The notes: generated by a model from the letters alone, not told the origin. 13,782 nt of DNA from a bacterium (GCA_021817185.1 JAKAVU010000034.1:1-13782); one strand, 5' to 3'; shown: positions 1-6,391, counted from the stretch's first letter. Translations and numbers: made by a program.

Positions 1-150
1 CGTCACCGGCGCCGTGGGGGCGGGCGGGACCGTGGGCACCCACGACGCACTGGCGCCCTGGTACTCCAGGAGGGCCCCGGCCGCCGGCGCGAGGCCGGAG
101 ACCGGGACGCCCTGGAGGGAGCTGGCGTCCGTAGGCTTGGGGAAGGCCAT
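1..150 (-). CDS. Putative spike / receptor-binding protein, N-terminus only (cut by window edge)
   Basis: Starts with ATG at 150, where its A is also the last base of the upstream gene's TGA, and stays open for 50 codons to base 1, so the gene continues beyond the window. The visible residues read MAFPKPTDASSLQGVPVSG and continue with an AP-G-L-Y-G-WVP pattern before a Pro/Ala-rich linker. The pattern V-S-x-x-AP-x-x-G-x-L-x-Y-x-G-x-x-W-x-P recurs near the starts of phage fibre and spike modules, which is the only basis for the functional guess. It is the last gene visible in the virion operon, downstream of several membrane proteins and the beta-rich protein at 824-1345. No Shine-Dalgarno site is evident, so translation probably depends on coupling to the gene before it. 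It could equally be another Pro-rich virion protein. The full-length sequence is needed to decide. Confidence 0.6.
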   Translation of the reverse strand, partial: MAFPKPTDASSLQGVPVSGLAPAAGALLEYQGASASWVPTVPPAPTAPVT

Positions 151-347
151 CAGGCGGGCCGGCTGCCGGAGACCGTCCCCACCGAGAGGCCGTAGGCGCC
201 CAGCCCCGCCACGATGAGTGCTGTGCTGAAGGGGGTCCCCAGCCCGTGCATCGCGGGAATGGCGAAGCCGCAGATCCCGATCCCGACCGAGATCAACCCG
301 CCCAGCGGCTTGCTCGCCGCCGCCACCGCGGACCGGAAGCCGCTCAC
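150..347 (-). CDS. Small two-helix membrane protein, 65 aa
   Basis: The GTG start at 347 overlaps the TGA of the preceding gene (GTGA), and the stop shares one base with the ATG of the putative spike gene. Two hydrophobic segments are visible, at about residues 15-33 (rich in Gly and Ile) and 40-59, separated by a short loop containing MHGLG. The N-terminus is short and basic (SGFRSAVAAASK). The topology and size suit either a virion membrane protein or a holin. In membrane-containing tailless phages many such proteins stud the internal membrane, which is the preferred reading here because the gene sits inside the virion operon. No family was recognised. The ribosome-binding site is poor, so translational coupling is likely. 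Confidence 0.72.
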   Translation of the reverse strand: MSGFRSAVAAASKPLGGLISVGIGICGFAIPAMHGLGTPFSTALIVAGLGAYGLSVGTVSGSRPA

Positions 348-601
348 TGGTAGGCCGGCGGCTCCGGCGGCGGCGCCGCCGCCGCCTCCGGCTCCCCGAA
401 CACCCGCTGCTCCAGTGCCTCCACCCTGCGGATCAGGTCCCCCACGTGGGGCCCAATCCCTTTTCCCAGGCTGGCCTCGGCGGCCAGCGCCGCCTGCGAG
501 TCTCCAGCCGCCTTGATCTGCGCGGCCTCCTCGGCCGCCGCCGCCTGGGCGGCGGCCAGCGCCGCCTGCGCCCGGGCCACCGCCTCTGTCGCGTCGCTCA
601 T
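344..601 (-). CDS. Ala-rich helical protein, 85 aa, unknown function
   Basis: The ATG start at 601 is preceded by a clear GGAGGA Shine-Dalgarno sequence about 6 bases upstream, after a 22-base gap from the previous gene. The first 45 residues are almost entirely Ala, Gln and Glu and should form one long amphipathic helix. A middle segment, IGPHVGDLIRRVEALEQRVF, looks like a short coiled coil. The tail is Ala/Pro-rich. There is no membrane segment. Low-complexity Ala-rich proteins are common as minor virion or scaffold-like proteins, but nothing here assigns a role. The gene overlaps the next membrane protein gene by four bases and so belongs to the same transcript. Confidence 0.72.
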   Translation of the reverse strand: MSDATEAVARAQAALAAAQAAAAEEAAQIKAAGDSQAALAAEASLGKGIGPHVGDLIRRVEALEQRVFGEPEAAAAPPPEPPAYQ

Positions 602-623
602 GCCAGATCCTCCAATGGGTCGT

Positions 624-824
624 TCAATAGCGTCCGGTTGCCAGGTGGACCATCAGAAGCGCCAGGGCCACGATCACCAGCCAGGGCAGCGGCCACCAGG
701 CCTTCTCGAGCTGCCAGGTCCACTGCGACATGGTGGTCCAGGGGACCCGGCGGGAGAGGGCCGAGAGCTCGAGCGCCCCGAAGAGCGCCAGCCAGCCGAG
801 CCATACCGCCGTCGAGAGGCCCAT
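624..824 (-). CDS. Small two-helix membrane protein, 66 aa
   Basis: The ATG at 824 shares its first base with the TGA of the beta-rich protein gene upstream (TGATG). Two strong hydrophobic segments lie at residues 3-23 and 43-63. They flank a polar, Trp-containing loop with SRRVPWTTMSQWTWQ at about residues 24-38. A short membrane hairpin with a Trp-rich linker and an ALEL motif at the end of helix 1 is a layout I associate with small membrane proteins of actinobacteriophages, but I cannot name a family. Possible roles are virion membrane protein or holin. The codons end in G or C almost throughout, as in neighbouring genes. Confidence 0.75.
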   Translation of the reverse strand: MGLSTAVWLGWLALFGALELSALSRRVPWTTMSQWTWQLEKAWWPLPWLVIVALALLMVHLATGRY

Positions 825-1345
825 CAGAGGGTCCAGCGGGCCGCCGCCCGCTCGTTGGCGATCTCCGACAGGACGGCCCCGGAGAGCGCGTAGCTCTGGC
901 CGGCGCTCGCTCCCACGATCACCACCCAGATCTGCTGTCCGGAGTTGACCACCACCTGGCGGGAAGTGTAGAAGCCCACCAGGGGCAGGCTGGCGGCCCA
1001 GTCGAAGACCGTGGAGGTGATCAGCTGGTCCAGGTCCCCGGCGGAGCTGGCGTAGCAGTAGGCCGAGCCCGCCGCCGCCACGGTGGGGTCCGTACCCCCG
1101 ACCACCAGCCGCCGCAGGACCCACGCCCGGCCCAGGGGAGGTCCGCCGCAGGAGAAGACGAACTTCCCCGCCGCGGGCGCGACCCCGCCTCCCCGGATCA
1201 CCAGATCCAGCGGGATCGTCTCCTCCTCGCGCTGCCGGCGGGCCGCATCCTGGTCGCGCAGGCCGTCGAAGCCGGCCCTCAGCTCGGCCGCCAGGTCCAG
1301 ATGGACTCCCAGATCGAGGCTGGGGCCGCCGCTGTCACTGCTCAT
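824..1345 (-). CDS. Beta-rich virion protein, possible penton/vertex or minor capsid protein
   Basis: The ATG at 1345 overlaps the stop of the lytic enzyme gene by four bases (ATGA) and has a GGAGAGG Shine-Dalgarno sequence. The 173-aa protein begins with a charged helix (residues 10-43, with heptad-like Leu/Ala and RRQREEE) and then becomes strongly beta-rich. Alternating hydrophobic strands occur around IPLDLVIRG (44-52), KFVFSCG (61-67), AWVLRRLVVGG (74-84), AYCYAS (95-100) and IWVVIVG (139-145). A helical anchor followed by one beta-sandwich of about 120 residues fits a single jelly-roll or Ig-like virion protein, as expected for a vertex (penton) protein in double-jelly-roll viruses. That assignment is inference from predicted secondary structure and position, because the sequence itself is not one I recognise. 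A host-binding or capsid-decoration role is the main alternative. Confidence 0.6.
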   Translation of the reverse strand: MSSDSGGPSLDLGVHLDLAAELRAGFDGLRDQDAARRQREEETIPLDLVIRGGGVAPAAGKFVFSCGGPPLGRAWVLRRLVVGGTDPTVAAAGSAYCYASSAGDLDQLITSTVFDWAASLPLVGFYTSRQVVVNSGQQIWVVIVGASAGQSYALSGAVLSEIANERAAARWTL

Positions 1346-2439
1346 GAGGCCTCTCCGAACACGTCCTCGAACTTCTGTCGCTGGGCGACCCGCCGCCGGT
1401 TGGCGGCCGCCACCGAGCGGCCCGCCCTCCGCGATTCTACGGCGGCCCGGCGGCGCTCGGCGCCCTCGGTGCGCTCGTAGTCGCGAATGTTGGCGGAGTC
1501 CTGCCTCCCCTGGGTGACCGCCCGCTGGGTGCGGACCCCCTCCTCCTGCCGGCGGGCCCTGGCCCTGGCCGCGCGCAGCTGGGCCCGCCGCAGTGCCGCC
1601 TGGTGGGACTCCTGGGCCTCCCGCCTCTGCGCCTGCTGCTGTGTGGCGGCCCGCGCCTCCCGGCGCCCGGAGACCGCTCTGGCGGGCGCCGTGGCCGCTC
1701 CCACCACCTGCCCCAGGCCCGCCTGGCCGAAGGCCCTCTGGGTCGTCCGGCCGAGCTTCGTCTCCGCGAGGGCGCCGATCACCACCAGGCCCAGCCCGAC
1801 GGTGAGCACCAGACCCCCCGCGCCCATCAGGAGGGCGCCGTAGAAGCGCATCAGGCCGGCCTCCGAGAAGATGCACATCGGGCCGATCCCGAAGGCGCAT
1901 CCGGAGGCGGAACCGGTTCCCGACGCCCCGCCGGTCACCCCCCCCGAGGCCGAAGTCCTGAGCTCGTACTGGCGGAAGCTGCCGCTGCGCAGGATCGCCG
2001 CGACCGTGTTGCCGTTCGTGCCCCAGGCCGACGCGTTCAGCGCCGCCGGCAGAGCGGCGGAGGCGTTCCCCGAAGCGAAGGCCTGGCGGATGCCGGCATA
2101 TCCACGCTGGTTCTGAGCCAGCGTGGCGGCCGTGGCGGCCAGACCCTGGGCCCAGCTGACATACGACCGGATGGACCTCTGCTGTGTGCCGGCGCTGGTG
2201 GCTCCGGGCTCAGGCTCCGTGGTGTTGAGGGGATTGTACCGCGCGCTGTTCTCCCAATTCCCTCCCTCGGCGGCCTCCCAGGCCACCAGGGCATTGACGT
2301 TGGACTGGGTGAGCGGCCAGCCCATCGCCTGGAGGAGGGAGGTGGCGAAGAGGAGAGGGGTCTCCTCCTGGGGCGTTCCCGGCGCCGAGCCTCCTCCCCC
2401 CGGCGGTGGGGCGTAGCCGCCCGACGGCCTCGTCAGCAT
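1342..2439 (-). CDS. Membrane-anchored virion peptidoglycan hydrolase (lysozyme-like)
   Basis: This 365-aa protein starts at ATG 2439, which overlaps the upstream stop by one base and has a GGAGG Shine-Dalgarno sequence 8 bases away. After a Gly/Pro-rich leader, residues 28-160 form a lysozyme-like domain. LVAWEAAEGGNW carries candidate catalytic glutamates E55 and E58, followed by YNPLNTT (68-74), then SYVSWAQGLAATAATL (92-107) and a Trp-Gly at 139-140. The E...NPLNTT...S-Y-x-x-x-x-x-G motif set is typical of phage glucosaminidase/transglycosylase-like domains. A Ser/Gly linker with two cysteines (181, 189) leads to one membrane helix at about 197-223. A long Arg/Gln/Ala-rich tail (230-365) follows, probably coiled coil. 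The membrane anchor and the place in the virion operon suggest an entry-associated enzyme carried in the particle membrane, comparable in role to PRD1 P7, rather than a free endolysin. It could also act at lysis, since no other lysin gene is visible. Confidence 0.83.
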   Translation of the reverse strand: MLTRPSGGYAPPPGGGGSAPGTPQEETPLLFATSLLQAMGWPLTQSNVNALVAWEAAEGGNWENSARYNPLNTTEPEPGATSAGTQQRSIRSYVSWAQGLAATAATLAQNQRGYAGIRQAFASGNASAALPAALNASAWGTNGNTVAAILRSGSFRQYELRTSASGGVTGGASGTGSASGCAFGIGPMCIFSEAGLMRFYGALLMGAGGLVLTVGLGLVVIGALAETKLGRTTQRAFGQAGLGQVVGAATAPARAVSGRREARAATQQQAQRREAQESHQAALRRAQLRAARARARRQEEGVRTQRAVTQGRQDSANIRDYERTEGAERRRAAVESRRAGRSVAAANRRRVAQRQKFEDVFGEAS

Positions 2440-2771
2440 CAGGAGACCTCCGAGGCGGGGTGCCGCAGGGCGTACTCGTAGGCCACCAGGAGGCCGCCGC
2501 AGGCGATGGCCGTGCCCCAGAAGGGCAGGGGGCTGCCCGCGGCCAGCGAGGCTCCCAGGCCGATCCCCAGGGAGGCCACCGTGGCTATCGCCTCCCCCTG
2601 GCGGATGCGCCGGACGTTCCCCTTGTGGGAGCCCTGGCCGTGGAAGAAGTCCGAGCTAATGGTGAACATGGAGGGCAGCAGGCCAGAGTAGGCGTTGAAG
2701 GCGTCGCCCATGGCCAGGATGGTGATCCCGACGGTGCCCGCGGTGAGCGCCGCACCCTCGCGGGCCGCCAT
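2439..2771 (-). CDS. Integral membrane protein, about three helices, 110 aa
   Basis: The ATG at 2771 has an AGAGGA Shine-Dalgarno sequence 7 bases upstream and lies one base after the preceding stop. Hydrophobic segments are at about residues 8-25, 61-79 and 83-101. They are separated by a polar stretch containing FFHGQGSHKGNVRRIRQ (about 42-58), which is rich in His and basic residues. A conserved-looking G-x-A-x-N-A-Y follows helix 1. Such multi-pass virion membrane proteins could form part of the internal membrane or a DNA-delivery apparatus. Function cannot be assigned from sequence. It sits directly before the lytic enzyme gene, so the two are presumably co-translated. Confidence 0.76.
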   Translation of the reverse strand: MAAREGAALTAGTVGITILAMGDAFNAYSGLLPSMFTISSDFFHGQGSHKGNVRRIRQGEAIATVASLGIGLGASLAAGSPLPFWGTAIACGGLLVAYEYALRHPASEVS

Positions 2772-2772
2772 T

Positions 2773-2973
2773 CTAGGTCCTCTTCCGGCGGCGGCCTTCG
2801 GCCTGGCGCATCTCCTGCTCCAGCACCAGTTGGGCGGCTGAGACCCGCTGCCCGCGTGGGGGCCGGAGCCGGAATGCCGGGGCCGTGCCTCGCAGCATGG
2901 GGTGGTTCTCCGCCTCCATGGTCTGCGCCGTCAGCGAGGGCAGGACGCGGTGGGGCCAGATGTGGACTCGCAT
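2773..2973 (-). CDS. Small basic protein, 66 aa, unknown
   Basis: The ATG at 2973 shares one base with the stop of the stalk protein gene (TGATG), and the stop is a TAG at 2773-2775. The protein starts MRVHIWPHRVLPSLT and is soluble and rich in Arg, Gln and Glu. Its likely C-terminal helix (from VSAAQLVLEQEM) ends in GRRRKRT. The basic tail could bind nucleic acid or membrane phospholipid inside the particle. No Shine-Dalgarno sequence is visible, so reinitiation from the upstream gene is probable. I do not recognise a family. The tight TGATG junction and GC-rich third codon positions argue that it is real. Confidence 0.68.
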   Translation of the reverse strand: MRVHIWPHRVLPSLTAQTMEAENHPMLRGTAPAFRLRPPRGQRVSAAQLVLEQEMRQAEGRRRKRT

Positions 2974-3641
2974 CAGGCGCCCGCCGTGGCCGGGACCGAG
3001 GGGTTGGCAGAGGTCCCGGAAGGCACCTGCATGTACAGGGGCGTGCCGGGGGCGAGGGTGGCCATATTGGCGGGGACCGGCAGGAAGACGCCGGGCAGGA
3101 CCTCGTAGTAGACCTGGGTCCCCGAGCCCTGGATCGATTGGTACTCCTGCGGATCGATCCACTCGTACTCGTTGCCGCTGGCGTCGGTGATCGGTCCCGC
3201 CGCCTGGGCGGCGGCCATCGCCTGCTGCTGTTGCTGCGGGGTGTCGGTCGCGTAGTTCGACCCGCCCGCCCACCAGCCGGAGCCGGACTGCACCTGGAAG
3301 GGCAGAGAGGGGTTCCCGGGGCTCGAGGGCGTGGGCTGCGACGATATGGGGACGCGGATGGGGCCGCTCGGGGGACGACTCGGCATCGTGACCGGCATGG
3401 GCGGTGTCTCACCGCCGCCGGGCTGGACCCCCGTCCCTCCGTAGCCGCCGACGCCGAACCCGCCCGGGGACGCCCCCTGGCTGGGCTGCGTGGAGGAGGT
3501 CGCCGGCGCGGAGCTGTGCAGCCGGGACCAGAGGATGAGCGCTCCCGCCCCGCCGCCCACGATCAGCGCCCAGGCCCAGAGCGGGAGCCCGGCCTGCTTC
3601 TTCTGCCAGAAGCCGCCGCTGGCCGCGGGCGCCGCCGCCAT
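2973..3641 (-). CDS. Membrane-anchored stalk-like virion protein with poly-Gln tract
   Basis: The ATG at 3641 overlaps the preceding TGA by one base and has a GGGAGG Shine-Dalgarno sequence 7 bases upstream. The 222-aa protein has a short basic N-terminus (FWQKKQ), one membrane helix at about residues 18-37 (WAWALIVGGGAGALILW) and a long Pro/Gly/Ser linker from 42 to 127. A run of five glutamines is at 136-140. A compact C-terminal module at about 155-212 contains NEYEWIDPQEYQSI and VLPGVFLPVPANMATLAPGT. The architecture of membrane anchor, flexible linker and small terminal domain fits a virion protein spanning the gap between internal membrane and capsid, or carrying a surface module. That role is inferred from layout only. 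The longer upstream open frame to 4223 has shadow-like composition and was not used. Confidence 0.76.
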   Translation of the reverse strand: MAAAPAASGGFWQKKQAGLPLWAWALIVGGGAGALILWSRLHSSAPATSSTQPSQGASPGGFGVGGYGGTGVQPGGGETPPMPVTMPSRPPSGPIRVPISSQPTPSSPGNPSLPFQVQSGSGWWAGGSNYATDTPQQQQQAMAAAQAAGPITDASGNEYEWIDPQEYQSIQGSGTQVYYEVLPGVFLPVPANMATLAPGTPLYMQVPSGTSANPSVPATAGA

Positions 3642-4144
3642 CAGGTGCCTCCCGGCCCGAAGGTCGGCCAGCTGACCTGCTGCGCCGGCCACCTGGTGAC
3701 CCGGGAGCCGCCGATCCGCGCCGGCCGCTGCGCGACGGGGTTCTCCGACCACGCCTGCATGTCCTGCACCGGCAGGGGGTTGTCGCTGAAGGTACGGAGC
3801 TTGCGGCAGTAGCCCGGCGCCGGCCGCCAGAAGTCGATGGTGGGCTGCCACCACGGGCGCCGGGACTGCACATTCGTCAGGTGAGGGGCGCCCGGCACGA
3901 TCTCGCGAGGGGCCACCCGGGGGGTGACCATCTTCACCCGGCCCATCGTGGAGACGGCGGGGCCCATCCCGCCACCGGACGCCCCTTCGGGGGTTGGGAC
4001 CGGGACCACCCTGGCCGAGCCAGGAGGCTCCGGAGCCCCGATGGGCCCCCACTGGGCGCGGTAGCGCGGCCCGAAGAGCGAGGCGCCCCGGCTCACCAGC
4101 GGGGGCTTCACCTGCACCAGGCCGGGGGCGATCTTGACCGCCAT
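3641..4144 (-). CDS. Trp/Pro-rich virion-operon protein, 167 aa, unknown
   Basis: The ATG at 4144 shares its A with the stop of the upstream gene, and no Shine-Dalgarno sequence is visible. The protein is soluble. The N-terminal part is Pro/Gly/Val-rich with MAVKIAPGLVQVKPPLVSRG and AQWGPIGAPEPPG. The C-terminal half has a distinctive aromatic block, SRRPWWQPTIDFWRPAPGY (about residues 93-111), followed by RKLRTFSDNPLPVQDMQAW and a final WPTFGPGG. The density of Trp, Pro and Arg suggests an extended protein that packs against others, such as a cementing or minor capsid protein, but no family is recognised. Its place among membrane proteins directly upstream of the stalk protein supports a virion role. 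Confidence 0.74.
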   Translation of the reverse strand: MAVKIAPGLVQVKPPLVSRGASLFGPRYRAQWGPIGAPEPPGSARVVPVPTPEGASGGGMGPAVSTMGRVKMVTPRVAPREIVPGAPHLTNVQSRRPWWQPTIDFWRPAPGYCRKLRTFSDNPLPVQDMQAWSENPVAQRPARIGGSRVTRWPAQQVSWPTFGPGGT

Positions 4145-4323
4145 CAGCCGGCGGTGTACCGGTACTGCGGATTCTGGCCGAGCAGGCCCTGCTCGGAGGG
4201 CACCACCAGGCCGCTGATCCCATTGAAGGCGGTCGCAGAGCCCTGGGGGTGGATGATGAAGTCCGCCACGATCAGGCCGACGACCACAAGCCCGGCCAGG
4301 CCGATGATGGAGGTGGGACGCAC
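4144..4323 (-). CDS. Small single-helix membrane protein, 59 aa
   Basis: The GTG start at 4323 is fixed by an AAGGAG Shine-Dalgarno sequence six bases upstream (TAAAGGAGTAGAGCGTG), and the stop at 4144-4146 overlaps the next ATG. The protein begins MRPTSIIGLAGLVVVGLIVA, giving one membrane helix at about residues 6-25. A short outside or lumenal tail with FNGISGLVVPSEQG ends in NPQYRYTAG. The gene is short and GTG-initiated, so automated callers may miss it. It is probably one of the small internal-membrane proteins of the particle; precise role unknown. Confidence 0.75.
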   Translation of the reverse strand: MRPTSIIGLAGLVVVGLIVADFIIHPQGSATAFNGISGLVVPSEQGLLGQNPQYRYTAG

Positions 4324-4337
4324 GCTCTACTCCTTTA

Positions 4338-4604
4338 CTATGCCGCTGCGGTGGCCGGCGGCGCGCCGGTCGGCTTGAGCCCTGGCGGGATCACCTGGGG
4401 CGAGGCGAGCACCGCCGCGATGAGGAAGCCCCAGGCGGCCAGAGCGGCGGGGGTCGGGGCCACCTCGGCCACCAGGCCCAGCACCGCCATGATCACCGAG
4501 TCTCCCACCAGCACCCCGGGCACGGGCATCCCCCTGCCCGACCGCAGCGAGGAAGCGGTGGAGATGACGAGCGCCGTCATCCAGGCGAGGAGGACACCCT
4601 TCAC
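4338..4604 (-). CDS. Small three-helix membrane protein, 88 aa
   Basis: The GTG at 4604 overlaps the preceding TGA (GTGA) and has a GGGAGGA Shine-Dalgarno sequence about 7 bases upstream, which decides the start. Hydrophobic segments lie at about residues 3-18, 29-48 and 53-69, and a Pro/Ala-rich tail ends in PPATAAA. Residues RSGRG between helices 1 and 2 supply a positive loop. A far longer open frame reads through from 6434 in this frame, but everything upstream of 4604 lies antisense to or out of frame with better genes. Its Arg/Gly/His-rich composition marks it as a shadow. The protein is likely another virion membrane protein. Holin function is an untested alternative. Confidence 0.75.
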   Translation of the reverse strand: MKGVLLAWMTALVISTASSLRSGRGMPVPGVLVGDSVIMAVLGLVAEVAPTPAALAAWGFLIAAVLASPQVIPPGLKPTGAPPATAAA

Positions 4605-4870
4605 GAGTGTCCTCCCAGCTGGGGCGCCGTCCCCGGGGGAAGAGAGTTCCCGGTGCCCTGGCCCAGGAGCCCACCCGGCCCCGCGCCCTGGCCGTGGGCC
4701 GTGGCCGGAGGGCCAGAGGACCCGCCCGCCGGAGCGCATGGCGTGAACCGGGTGCCTCCCGGCCACATGATGTCCAGGAAGGTGTTCTGGGTGCAGCCCG
4801 ACCACAGCTGGGCCCCCCAGTAGGCGAGCCCGTAGCCGAGCAGCCCAACAACGATCCCGATGCCCAGCAT
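4601..4870 (-). CDS. Small membrane protein with N-terminal helix, 89 aa
   Basis: The ATG at 4870 follows the previous stop by 12 bases, with GAGGGG at Shine-Dalgarno distance. One hydrophobic segment occupies about residues 2-20 (MLGIGIVVGLLGYGLAYWGA). Two cysteines follow at 26 and 45, bracketing TQNTFLDIMWPGGTRFTP, so a small disulphide-linked loop is possible. The remainder is Gly/Pro/Ser-rich and probably unstructured. The role is presumably structural, in the virion membrane. The stop overlaps the GTG of the next gene, indicating coupled translation. Confidence 0.73.
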   Translation of the reverse strand: MLGIGIVVGLLGYGLAYWGAQLWSGCTQNTFLDIMWPGGTRFTPCAPAGGSSGPPATAHGQGAGPGGLLGQGTGNSLPPGTAPQLGGHS

Positions 4871-4882
4871 CAGCTGGGCCCC

Positions 4883-4987
4883 TCAGCTGCCCTTGGGAGC
4901 GGGGAGCGGGGAGACGAAGTGGTGGTAGAGGTAGACGACCGCCACCCCGGCGACGACACCGATCCAGAAGTCTCCGGACTTGAGCAT
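4883..4987 (-). CDS. Very small single-helix membrane protein, 34 aa
   Basis: The ATG at 4987 is preceded by one of the best ribosome-binding sites in the window (TAAGGAGACCATATG), which supports translation of this very short gene. The product begins MLKSGDFWIGVVAGVAVVYL, continues with YHHF, and has a short Pro-rich end. The membrane helix spans about residues 7-22. It sits in the ten-base-scale gaps between two other membrane-protein genes, exactly where an otherwise unexplained 110-base space would be. PRD1-like phages encode several virion membrane proteins of this size. No specific function can be given. Confidence 0.72.
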   Translation of the reverse strand: MLKSGDFWIGVVAGVAVVYLYHHFVSPLPAPKGS

Positions 4988-4996
4988 ATGGTCTCC

Positions 4997-5233
4997 TTAG
5001 CTGGGAAGTGAGTAGTAGAGGAGGCAGAAGGCCAGGACGGCCCCCACCCCGATCCAGAAGGCGATCCCCGCGGGGTGCGTGGGGGCGAAGGGGTTCCGGG
5101 TGGACCCCGTGGCGGGACCGCCCGCCACGAAGCCGCCGGGAGAGATGGCCGCAGGTCCGGCCGAGCCGCGCGGGTCGCCGGCCCGCGCCCTGGCCGCGCC
5201 CGCTCCGAGCACCGCGAGCCCGGTCTCGAACAT
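4997..5233 (-). CDS. Small membrane protein with C-terminal helix, 78 aa
   Basis: The ATG at 5233 lies three bases after the stop of the capsid gene, with a weak GGAG about 11 bases upstream. The N-terminal 50 residues are Ala/Gly/Arg-rich and probably extended. A membrane helix follows at about residues 56-75 (GIAFWIGVGAVLAFCLLYY), close to the C-terminus (SLPS). A tail-anchored protein encoded immediately after the capsid gene could tether capsid to membrane, but this is inference from position. The motif STRNPFAPTHPAG before the helix is the most sequence-specific part and would be useful in a homology search. Confidence 0.75.
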   Translation of the reverse strand: MFETGLAVLGAGAARARAGDPRGSAGPAAISPGGFVAGGPATGSTRNPFAPTHPAGIAFWIGVGAVLAFCLLYYSLPS

Positions 5234-5236
5234 GGC

Positions 5237-6391
5237 CTACTGCTCCAGGAGCCCGCGGAGCATGGCTCCGCTCGGCACGAACTGGCCGGCGTAGCAGCTG
5301 AGGGTAGCGGGAGCGTTGGCGATGGCGCCCCAGGTTCCCTGGAGGACGACCGAGGTCCCGGGGTTGGTCGACAGGTAGCCCTCCCCGGTGTCCAGCAAGC
5401 CCATCTCCACCTGGGCCACGCTGGTCTTGCGGGTGAAGACCAGGACGCCGGTCTCCCGCAACTCCCCGGGGGCCAGCTGGAACTGGTTCGCCATGTCGTC
5501 CTCGATGTCCGACAGGGGCTTCTGGTTGGCGACCGGGACGCCATCCAGGTAGAAGCTGAGCGGGTCCGGGAAGGCGTCGATGCGGGCGCCCGTGGAGTCC
5601 CTCAGGACGAAGATGAACGTCGAGATGTAGCCTCCCAGCTTCGGCACGTTCACCTCTACGTTGGAGTTGGAGCCGATCGCCGGGTACCCGGTCTGCTTGT
5701 TCCACTGCATGGTGGAGCCGAGCCCCGGGGGCTCGATGGTCGAGTCGAGGGGAAGCCAATAGTAGTCGAGGCCCAGGGCCAGGGTGATGGTCGGCGGGGT
5801 GCCGGGAGGCGTCGAGTAGACGGCGCCGGCCTCTGCCAGCTGGAAGGAGATCGTGGGGAGCTCGCTGGCGCTGGCCATCGAGATGGTGCCGTAGCCCTTG
5901 GCCGCTTCCAGCGGGAGGCTCGAGGCCGCCACGAAGTCGCCGGTGCCCGCGGAGCCCGTGGAGACCGGAGAGAAGGTCGGGAGCGCCGCCTGGTCTCCGT
6001 AGGCCCACAGGCCGTTCTGGCCGCCGTACTTGTTGACGAGGTGCAGGAGGCCGTAGCCGTCTCCCTGCATGAGCTGGGTCCCGCCCGGCGAGGTGACCAC
6101 GATCTGCTGGACGGCGCTCCAGGGGGCGTCCGGCTGCGCGGCCACGGTGACCGTGCCGTTGACCCCGCCCGCGGCGGTGAGCCGGACCCGGAACTTCCGC
6201 GCATAGCCAGGGGCGGACACCAGCGGCTGCTGGATCAGTCCACCGAAGGCGTTCCCGGTGGACTTGTACATGGGCTTGAAGCCCTCTTCGCTGTACCGGA
6301 TGAAAGGCCCGCCGGGGCCCTGGCCGGTCGTCTGGGGCTGAGGGTTGACGACGCCGGTCCCCGCGCCGGCCGCCGGAGGTGCCGCTGCCAT
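5237..6391 (-). CDS. Major capsid protein, probable double jelly-roll fold
   Basis: The 384-aa product has the size of tectivirus-like capsid proteins (about 350-400 aa) and almost no charged helices. The first beta-rich half has KFRVRLTAAGGVNGTVTVA (about 66-84), APWSAVQQIVVTSPGG (89-104) and GYGLLHLVNKYGGQ (112-125), the usual end of the first strand set in such proteins. The second half has TITLALGLDYYWLP (201-214), YISTFIFVLRD (255-265), PLSFYLDGVPV (277-287) and GYLSTNPGTSVVLQGTWG (338-355), close to a G-T-x-L-x-L-x-G-S/T-x-G ending I associate with these proteins. No signal or membrane segment is seen. The ATG at 6391 shares a base with the previous TGA and lacks a Shine-Dalgarno sequence, so this presumably abundant protein may rely on translational coupling. 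The fold is inferred; a structure prediction would test it. Confidence 0.83.
   Translation of the reverse strand: MAAAPPAAGAGTGVVNPQPQTTGQGPGGPFIRYSEEGFKPMYKSTGNAFGGLIQQPLVSAPGYARKFRVRLTAAGGVNGTVTVAAQPDAPWSAVQQIVVTSPGGTQLMQGDGYGLLHLVNKYGGQNGLWAYGDQAALPTFSPVSTGSAGTGDFVAASSLPLEAAKGYGTISMASASELPTISFQLAEAGAVYSTPPGTPPTITLALGLDYYWLPLDSTIEPPGLGSTMQWNKQTGYPAIGSNSNVEVNVPKLGGYISTFIFVLRDSTGARIDAFPDPLSFYLDGVPVANQKPLSDIEDDMANQFQLAPGELRETGVLVFTRKTSVAQVEMGLLDTGEGYLSTNPGTSVVLQGTWGAIANAPATLSCYAGQFVPSGAMLRGLLEQ

Noticed and set aside
824..1900. 358-codon minus-strand open frame extending the beta-rich protein upstream
   Set aside because: The part above 1345 overlaps the lytic enzyme gene in another frame and is Gly/Arg/Pro-rich shadow. 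ATG 1345 has a Shine-Dalgarno site and an ATGA junction.
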